The position numbers were made by a program, and so were the translations under genes. DNA of 10,693 nucleotides from Candidatus Syntropharchaeum sp. (lineage in GTDB: Archaea; Halobacteriota; Syntropharchaeia; Alkanophagales; Methanospirareceae), in the NCBI GenBank assembly GCA_016782355.1, contig JADHYP010000038.1, forward strand, positions 1 through 10,693, written 5' to 3'. Of this stretch, positions 6,354 through 10,693 are shown in pieces; positions within the stretch are counted from its first letter, which is position 1, and each line of letters begins with the position of its first letter. The notes under the pieces are model-generated. The model searched no databases and was not told where the DNA came from. It saw nothing but the letters and a program-made list of their open reading frames with translations.

Positions 6354-7301
6354 GTGGAAATAGAGGACTTACCGGGTGTTGGACCAGCAATAGCGGAGAA
6401 ATTACGTGAAGCAGGTTTAAATTCGTTAGAGACGATAGCAGTGTCGTCTCCAGCGGAGTTGGTAGCAACCGCAGAGATAGGAGAAGCAACGGCAGCAAAG
6501 ATAATAAATTCTGCGAGGGACGCCGCGGACATCGGCGGGTTTGAGACCGGAGATAAGATATTAGAACGGAGACTGGGCATAGGCAAGCTAACTACGGGGT
6601 CTAAATCATTCGATGATTTATTGGGCGGTGGTCTCGAGACGCAAGCGATGAGCGAGTTTTACGGTGAATTCGGCAGTGGGAAGACGCAAATAGCACACCA
6701 ACTCGCAGTAAACGTTCAATTACCACTGGAGAAGGGGGGTTTAAACGGCTCTGCCATAATGGTGGATACTGAGAATACGTTTAGACCGGAGAGAATAAAG
6801 GATATGGCGGAAGGTGCGGAACTTGATTACGAAGACGTTCTTAAAAATATACACGTTGCACGTGCTTATAACTCAAATCACCAGATATTGCTGGTGCAGA
6901 AGGCGAAAGAGGTTGCAGAGGACCTGAAGGATAGCGAAAAGCCGGTGCGGTTAATGATAATAGATTCGGCAACCGCGCATTTCAGAAGTGAATATGTAGG
7001 ACGGGGGACGCTGGCAGACAGGCAGCAAAAGATAAACAAGCATCTACACGACGCGCTCAGGTTTGCAGACCTCAATAATGCGGTGGTGATGATAACTAAC
7101 CAGGTGATGGTGAGACCGGACGCATTCTTCGGCGACCCTACAAGACCCATAGGCGGTCACATAGTAGGGCATACCGCTACTTTCAGATTATACCTGCGAA
7201 AGTCGAAAGGGGAGAAGAGAATAGCAAAATTAGTTGATTCGCCTAACCTGCCAGAAGCAGAGGCTGTGTTCTCGGTGTCAAAAGTAGGAATCCGGGATTA
7301 G
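6354..7301 (+). CDS. radA: DNA repair and recombination protein RadA
   Basis: A 315-residue archaeal RecA/Rad51 homologue, full length. Residues 1-60 form the helix-hairpin-helix DNA-binding domain ([24 protein letters not shown]). The linker [13 protein letters not shown] (61-73) is the oligomerisation segment. The ATPase core has Walker A GEFGSGKT (104-111), [11 protein letters not shown] (138-148), Walker B LMIID (200-204), and the DNA-binding loop area through [24 protein letters not shown]. It forms ATP-dependent filaments on single-stranded DNA and carries out strand exchange in homologous recombination. The FETGD linker and overall sequence resemble methanogen RadA as I recall it. It starts at GTG, has its own promoter, and its stop is only 5 bp from the stop of the convergent CBS gene. 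No intein is present. Confidence 0.97.
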   Translation: MEIEDLPGVGPAIAEKLREAGLNSLETIAVSSPAELVATAEIGEATAAKIINSARDAADIGGFETGDKILERRLGIGKLTTGSKSFDDLLGGGLETQAMSEFYGEFGSGKTQIAHQLAVNVQLPLEKGGLNGSAIMVDTENTFRPERIKDMAEGAELDYEDVLKNIHVARAYNSNHQILLVQKAKEVAEDLKDSEKPVRLMIIDSATAHFRSEYVGRGTLADRQQKINKHLHDALRFADLNNAVVMITNQVMVRPDAFFGDPTRPIGGHIVGHTATFRLYLRKSKGEKRIAKLVDSPNLPEAEAVFSVSKVGIRD

Positions 7302-7306
7302 CGTGT

Positions 7307-7879
7307 TTATTCACCTTCCATTTCCAGTTCTTCTTTGCAAGTCTCACACACCATCAGCCCATCATTCATTACCAGGTAATGTGAGAAACTCCCGCATTTC
7401 TCGCATATACCCTGCCCCACTCCTTCTCCTTCACTCCCTGCTTCCAGTATCTCCCTTTCCACGTGCATCTCTATTAATTCCGCCAGTATCGAGTTCATCT
7501 GCGACGAGACGGAGAGTATATCCACATCAGCCACTATGCCCACCAGCTTGCCATCCTCTAAGATTGGCAGCTTTCTTATCTTCTCCGCTGCCATTTTCTT
7601 CACTGTATCCGAGAGGCGGTCGTTCGAAGACGCTGCTATCAAGGGAGTCGTCATTACGTCCTTCAGTTTCACAGTGCTTGGCGTTGTGTCCTTGCTTACC
7701 AACTCGCTAATTATGTCCCCCTGTGTAACTATTCCTACTGGCTCCCCATTGTTAAGCACAATAATGCTGTCCACATCGTATTTCTTCATCATCTTCGCCG
7801 CTTCCTTCACGTCCAAGTCTATATCCCCCTTCACTACCTCTCGCACCATTATCTCCCTCAGCGGTATATCTGTCTCCAT
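7307..7879 (-). CDS. Two-CBS-domain protein with C-terminal zinc ribbon
   Basis: A 190-residue soluble protein. CBS domain 1 spans about residues 8-62 (IMVREVV ... VDSIIVLNNGEPVGIVTQGDII) and CBS domain 2 about 73-125 (DVMTTPLIAASSNDRLSDTVKKMAAEKIRKLPILEDGKLVGIVADVDIL). A helical spacer leads to a ribbon with Cys159-x2-Cys162 and Cys178-x2-Cys181. CBS pairs usually bind adenosine nucleotides (AMP, ATP, SAM) as energy or metabolite sensors; the ribbon suggests a zinc-dependent contact with a protein or nucleic acid. The target is unknown. The ATG at 7879 has a good ribosome binding site, TGAGGT, 5 nt upstream. The gene is divergent from apgM and convergent with radA, so it is probably transcribed alone. 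Confidence 0.88.
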   Translation of the reverse strand: METDIPLREIMVREVVKGDIDLDVKEAAKMMKKYDVDSIIVLNNGEPVGIVTQGDIISELVSKDTTPSTVKLKDVMTTPLIAASSNDRLSDTVKKMAAEKIRKLPILEDGKLVGIVADVDILSVSSQMNSILAELIEMHVEREILEAGSEGEGVGQGICEKCGSFSHYLVMNDGLMVCETCKEELEMEGE

Positions 7880-7884
7880 TTTTT

Positions 7885-7890
7885 ACCTCA
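7885..7890 (-). promoter_or_regulatory. Ribosome binding site of the CBS/zinc-ribbon gene
   Basis: The minus strand reads TGAGGT, ending 5 nt before the ATG at 7879; a strong match that fixes the start. Confidence 0.65.
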
Positions 7891-7893
7891 CAC

Positions 7894-7925
7894 AATTATA
7901 ACATTGAAAGTATGATTTAAATATT
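7894..7925. promoter_or_regulatory. Divergent promoter region of the CBS gene and apgM
   Basis: Two AT-rich boxes lie in the 53-bp intergenic region. On the plus strand, AATTATAAC (7894-7902) would start apgM transcription near 7924. The near-palindromic ATTTAAATAT (7915-7924) read on the minus strand would start the CBS message near 7894, leaving a leader with its TGAGGT site. If so, the two core promoters cross over and polymerases could interfere. The second box on the plus strand would instead give a leaderless apgM transcript starting near 7942-7946. Confidence 0.4.
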
Positions 7926-7932
7926 TGTAGGT

Positions 7933-9174
7933 ATGGGAATGAAATACGTGATTTTAATAGGGGATGGGATGGCGGATTATCCGATTCCTGAGCATGGAGG
8001 CAAGACGGCTTTACAGATTGCGAATACGTCGAACCTCGATTTCATCGCTACTGCGGGCATGTGCGGCGTGGTAAAGACAATACCCGAGGGGATGGACGCC
8101 GGAAGCGATATTGCCACACTCTCTATTCTTGGATACGAGCCCGCAAGATATTACACGGGCAGGGGTCCGTTGGAAGCGATGGGGATGCACATACCGCTCG
8201 ACGAGGGCGATGTCGCGTTCAGGTGCAACCTCATAACAGAGAAAGAAGGAAGAATAGAAGATTACAGTGGCGGGCATATAACAAACGACGAGGCGAAGGG
8301 GTTAATAGCGGCACTTAACGAAGAATTTAGTGTAGAAGGAATTGAGTTTTATCCCGGCGTTAGCTATCGAAACGTTCTGGTTCTCAAATCCGAATATGTA
8401 AGTTTGGAAGAGGGGGAAATAGAGCTGGGTGGCGCACCCCCGCATGACATAATTGGTGCGCAGGTGGATGCGGAGCTACCGGAGGATGAATTATTAAGGC
8501 ATGTTACCCTTACCTCGAAGAAGATACTGGATGCCCACGAGATAAACGAGAGAAGGGCGGCTGAGAACCAAAGGAAGGCGAATATGGTATGGCTCTGGAG
8601 CGGAGGCAGGAAGCCCGTAATGCCTGCGTTTAGCGAGCTGTACGGAGTAAGCGGTTCGGTGATTTCGGGTGTTTATCTCGTAAAAGGAGTGGGGCGGTAT
8701 GTGGGTTTGGATGTGATAGACGTGCCGGGCGCTACGGGGTATATTGACACGAATTACGAGGGAAAAGCGGAATATGCAATTACGAGTTTAAAGGCTAAGG
8801 ATTTTGTTCTGGTTCACGTAGAAGCGCCGGATGAGGCAGCGCATCTCGGTGATATAGACATGAAAGTGAAAGCGATAGAGGATTTCGATGCGCTGGTGGT
8901 GGGTAAGGTGTTGAGAGGGTTAGAGGATGAATTTGCAGATACCGATGAGGGTTATAAAGTATTAGTCATGCCTGACCACTACACGCCTGTGTCGTTGAAG
9001 GTGCATACAAAAGAGCCGGTGCCTTTTGCAATTTATCATTCGCACCACAGGAGGAGCAGCAATGAGAAGGGCGATAATAAGACGGGCGGATTTGACGAAA
9101 TATCAGCAAAGGATGGTCGTCAGTTGGAAGCACGGGATTTAATGCCTCTTTTCTTTAGCAAGCACTTCTCTTAA
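7933..9174 (+). CDS. apgM: 2,3-bisphosphoglycerate-independent phosphoglycerate mutase, archaeal type
   Basis: A 413-residue alkaline-phosphatase-superfamily enzyme of the usual aPGAM length. Metal-site and catalytic motifs are in order: GDGMADYP (10-17, Asp11), the phosphoserine segment DAGSDIATLSILGY (55-68, probably Ser58), TGRGPLEAMG (75-84), FRCNLIT (96-102), VHVEAPDEAAHLGD (294-307, Asp300 and His304), and MPDHYTP (346-352, Asp348-His349) with a later His358. It interconverts 3- and 2-phosphoglycerate in cytoplasmic glycolysis and gluconeogenesis. The real start may be the in-frame ATG at 7939, since homologues begin at MKY-x-ILIGDGM and AGGT lies 6 nt before it. It is divergent from the CBS gene and followed at 49 bp by a prenyl synthase gene with its own TATA-like box. 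Related metal-dependent enzymes such as homoserine kinase-like proteins are less likely. Confidence 0.92.
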   Translation: MGMKYVILIGDGMADYPIPEHGGKTALQIANTSNLDFIATAGMCGVVKTIPEGMDAGSDIATLSILGYEPARYYTGRGPLEAMGMHIPLDEGDVAFRCNLITEKEGRIEDYSGGHITNDEAKGLIAALNEEFSVEGIEFYPGVSYRNVLVLKSEYVSLEEGEIELGGAPPHDIIGAQVDAELPEDELLRHVTLTSKKILDAHEINERRAAENQRKANMVWLWSGGRKPVMPAFSELYGVSGSVISGVYLVKGVGRYVGLDVIDVPGATGYIDTNYEGKAEYAITSLKAKDFVLVHVEAPDEAAHLGDIDMKVKAIEDFDALVVGKVLRGLEDEFADTDEGYKVLVMPDHYTPVSLKVHTKEPVPFAIYHSHHRRSSNEKGDNKTGGFDEISAKDGRQLEARDLMPLFFSKHFS

Positions 9175-9183
9175 GGAAAAGGG

Positions 9184-9200
9184 TTTATTTAATTTAAAAT
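9184..9200 (+). promoter_or_regulatory. TATA-like box of the second isoprenyl diphosphate synthase gene
   Basis: The AT-rich run TTTATTTAATTTAAAAT ends 23 nt before the ATG at 9224. The proximal TTTAAAAT (9193-9200) is centred about 27 nt from the ATG, so transcription should begin at or next to the start codon. No ribosome binding site is seen, which agrees with a leaderless message. This promoter would also drive rps14 and rps8. Confidence 0.5.
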
Positions 9201-9223
9201 GCGATGCGTGCCATAATTAAGTC

Positions 9224-10228
9224 ATGGTGAAATCCGGCAATCGCAACCTGAACCAGGGCATTGATGCCTACGTAAATATTTTTGAAGATGCGTATAAAAG
9301 GAACCTGGCTGGAAGAGAGCCGGATACGCTTTATAAGCCCATAATTGACCTGTTGGGAAGAGGCGGGAAAAGGTTAAGACCTTCGTTATGCCTCATGGCT
9401 TGCGAGTTGGTAGGGGGCGATATAAAAAAGGCGATACCAACGGCGATATGTATCGAGTTCTTCCATAATTTCTCTTTGGTCCACGATGACATAGAGGACG
9501 GGAGCGAGCTGAGACGTGGAGAACCGGCATTGCACATAAAATATGGGGTTCCCATTGCGGTGAATGCGGGAGATGGACTATACGCTTTGTGTTACGGAGC
9601 GTTGAGGGAGAACGAGAGATTGTTGGGTGTAGAGAGGGCGTGGCGAATATTTGAAGAGCTTGCGGAGCTTAGTGTTGTGCTTGTAGAGGGGCAAGCGATG
9701 GACCTTGAGTTCAAGGATAGAAGGGAGATGAGCGAGTCGGAAGTAATAGAGACGTTGAGGAAAAAGACTGCGAAACTATTCGCGGTTTCCGCTAAATGCG
9801 GTGCTATTGCCGGTAGCGCATCGAACGAAGTAGCGGAGGAATTAGGCAGTGCATGGGAAGATATTGGAATTGCATTCCAGATAAGAGACGACATTCTTAA
9901 CGTGATAGGGGAAGAGGGAAAATATGGGAAGAGTATAGGGGGGGATATTGCAGAAGGGAAACCTACTTTGCTTCTCATTAACTGCTTGGACCGGTGTGAA
10001 TTGGACGAAAAGGAAAAGATATATAAATGTCTTCATAATTACGATAAACAAAAAATAGAAGAAGTGGTTAATTTGTTCAGGAAGTATGGTTCGATAGATT
10101 ATTCGGAAGAAATAGCGATGCGATACCTGCGCGAGGGAACGGATAAGATAAGAGAAATAGAGGGTAAAGAAGAGCTGAAGGAGCGTATGGTGGCTCTGGC
10201 GGGATATTTTGTGGAAAGAGAAAAGTGA
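9224..10228 (+). CDS. idsA: Geranylgeranyl/farnesyl diphosphate synthase (IdsA-type)
   Basis: A 334-residue trans-prenyl diphosphate synthase with GRGGKRLRPSL (45-55), first Asp-rich motif DDIED (88-92) followed by LRRG, GQAMDLEF (156-163), Lys181-Thr182, second Asp-rich motif DDILN (222-226, Asn in the last place), and KYGKSIGGDIAEGKPT (233-248). Phe83 lies five residues before the first Asp (HNFSLVHDD), the aromatic position typical of archaeal C20 synthases. The likely product is geranylgeranyl diphosphate for archaeal ether-lipid chains, built from isopentenyl diphosphate and an allylic primer in the cytoplasm. It has its own promoter and is followed after 15 bp by rps14, so lipid-precursor and ribosomal-protein genes appear to share a transcript. 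It differs clearly from the paralogue at 3715-4734. Exact chain length cannot be fixed from sequence alone. Confidence 0.9.
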   Translation: MVKSGNRNLNQGIDAYVNIFEDAYKRNLAGREPDTLYKPIIDLLGRGGKRLRPSLCLMACELVGGDIKKAIPTAICIEFFHNFSLVHDDIEDGSELRRGEPALHIKYGVPIAVNAGDGLYALCYGALRENERLLGVERAWRIFEELAELSVVLVEGQAMDLEFKDRREMSESEVIETLRKKTAKLFAVSAKCGAIAGSASNEVAEELGSAWEDIGIAFQIRDDILNVIGEEGKYGKSIGGDIAEGKPTLLLINCLDRCELDEKEKIYKCLHNYDKQKIEEVVNLFRKYGSIDYSEEIAMRYLREGTDKIREIEGKEELKERMVALAGYFVEREK

Positions 10229-10243
10229 AGGGAAAGAGAGTAA

Positions 10244-10399
10244 ATGGAGAGAAATAAGGATAAGAGATTCGGAAGAGGTGCAAACGCTTGCAGGCGATGC
10301 GGTAGAAGACGGGGATTGATACGAAGATACGAGATTTATCTGTGCCGGCAGTGCTTCAGGGAGATAGCGAGGGAGATAGGGTTTAAGAAGTATAATTAA
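10244..10399 (+). CDS. rps14: Small ribosomal subunit protein uS14, zinc-binding type
   Basis: A 51-residue basic protein, complete: it begins [20 protein letters not shown] and ends IGFKKYN. Cys16-x2-Cys19 and Cys34-x2-Cys37 form the zinc site of the archaeal/eukaryotic type uS14, and the [21 protein letters not shown] core is highly typical. It sits in the 30S head near the decoding region. The ATG follows the prenyl synthase stop by 15 bp; a GGAAAGAGAG stretch just upstream is a modest ribosome binding site. uS8 follows after 36 bp, the normal archaeal order, but uL5, which usually precedes uS14, is replaced here by idsA. Confidence 0.96.
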   Translation: MERNKDKRFGRGANACRRCGRRRGLIRRYEIYLCRQCFREIAREIGFKKYN

Positions 10400-10435
10400 G
10401 AGTATAAGAGATAAAAAGGAGAAGAGTGAAAAACA

Positions 10436-10693
10436 ATGTCGTTAAACGATCCGCTTGCGGATGCCCTTTCGCATATAAAGAATACGGAACGAGTAGGGAA
10501 GATGGAATGCAGGATAAAACCGGCTTCAAAGCTGATAGGGAACGTGCTGGGGGTAATGCAAGAAGGCGGCTACATAGAGGAATTTGAATTCGTAGAAGAT
10601 GGAAAAGCGGGGTTCTTCAAGGTGAAGCTCTGCGGTAAGATAAACAATTGCAATGCGATAAAGCCGAGGTTTTACGTCCGTGCGAAGGAATAT
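10436..10693 (+). CDS. rps8: Small ribosomal subunit protein uS8 (partial, cut by window end)
   Basis: The first 86 residues are present, open to the right edge; archaeal uS8 is about 130 residues. It begins [21 protein letters not shown], the conserved uS8 N-terminus, and continues through the alpha/beta domain ([21 protein letters not shown], then [22 protein letters not shown]). uS8 binds the central domain of 16S rRNA early in 30S assembly. The gene lies 36 bp after rps14. A strong AAGGAG lies about 14 nt before the ATG, with a nearer GAGTGA at about 6 nt. It probably continues into uL6 and further spc-operon genes, which cannot be seen here. Confidence 0.95.
   Translation, partial: MSLNDPLADALSHIKNTERVGKMECRIKPASKLIGNVLGVMQEGGYIEEFEFVEDGKAGFFKVKLCGKINNCNAIKPRFYVRAKEY

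Noticed and set aside
7303..7710. A 135-codon plus-strand open frame downstream of radA.
   Set aside because: It is antisense to the CBS/zinc-ribbon gene, whose domains and ribosome binding site are convincing; the translation is rich in Ser/Pro/Leu and looks like a shadow.
9175..9223. A tRNA or terminator between apgM and the second prenyl synthase gene.
   Set aside because: The 49-bp gap holds only a TATA-like run; there is no cloverleaf and no clear hairpin followed by a T-tract.

Overview
The window is archaeal chromosomal DNA, most likely from a methanogen-related euryarchaeon (ANME-1, Syntrophoarchaeales or a relative is plausible, but I infer this from gene content only). Pointers are a RadA recombinase, a pyruvoyl-dependent arginine decarboxylase, an archaeal-type cofactor-independent phosphoglycerate mutase, two archaeal isoprenyl diphosphate synthases, an HdrA-like iron-sulfur protein, a zinc-type uS14 followed by uS8, and AT-rich archaeal TATA-like boxes before most transcription units. 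Genes are tightly packed; no non-coding stretch reaches 300 bases, and I see no tRNA, rRNA, CRISPR array or insertion sequence.

Left block (1-3618, minus strand, read right to left): a 692-residue HdrA/ferredoxin/MvhD-like multi-cluster iron-sulfur protein, then a coiled-coil protein with a PD-(D/E)XK nuclease-like domain, then a TorD-family chaperone, then the start of hypF, which overlaps the chaperone's stop by 4 bp. A redox carrier next to a molybdoenzyme-type chaperone and a [NiFe]-hydrogenase maturation gene suggests an electron-transfer and metalloenzyme-maturation operon. The nuclease-like gene in its middle is unexpected.

Middle block (3715-6273, plus strand): a trans-isoprenyl diphosphate synthase, a PfkB-family sugar/nucleoside kinase and a pyruvoyl-dependent arginine decarboxylase, with gaps of 24-27 bp, probably one operon. 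It is divergent from the left block across a 96-bp AT-rich promoter region.

Right block: radA (plus, own promoter) converges on a two-CBS-domain protein with a C-terminal zinc ribbon (minus), with 5 bp between the two stops. The CBS gene is divergent from apgM (plus). A second isoprenyl diphosphate synthase, apparently with a leaderless mRNA, follows and runs directly into rps14 and rps8. The ribosomal pair normally follows rpl5 in archaeal spc-type operons, so this is a rearranged junction.

The two prenyl synthases differ just upstream of the first Asp-rich motif (small residue against Phe at position -5), which suggests one long-chain and one C20-type enzyme. The most unusual items are the HdrA-like protein with a degenerate flavin domain, its operon company, and the prenyl synthase/ribosomal protein junction.
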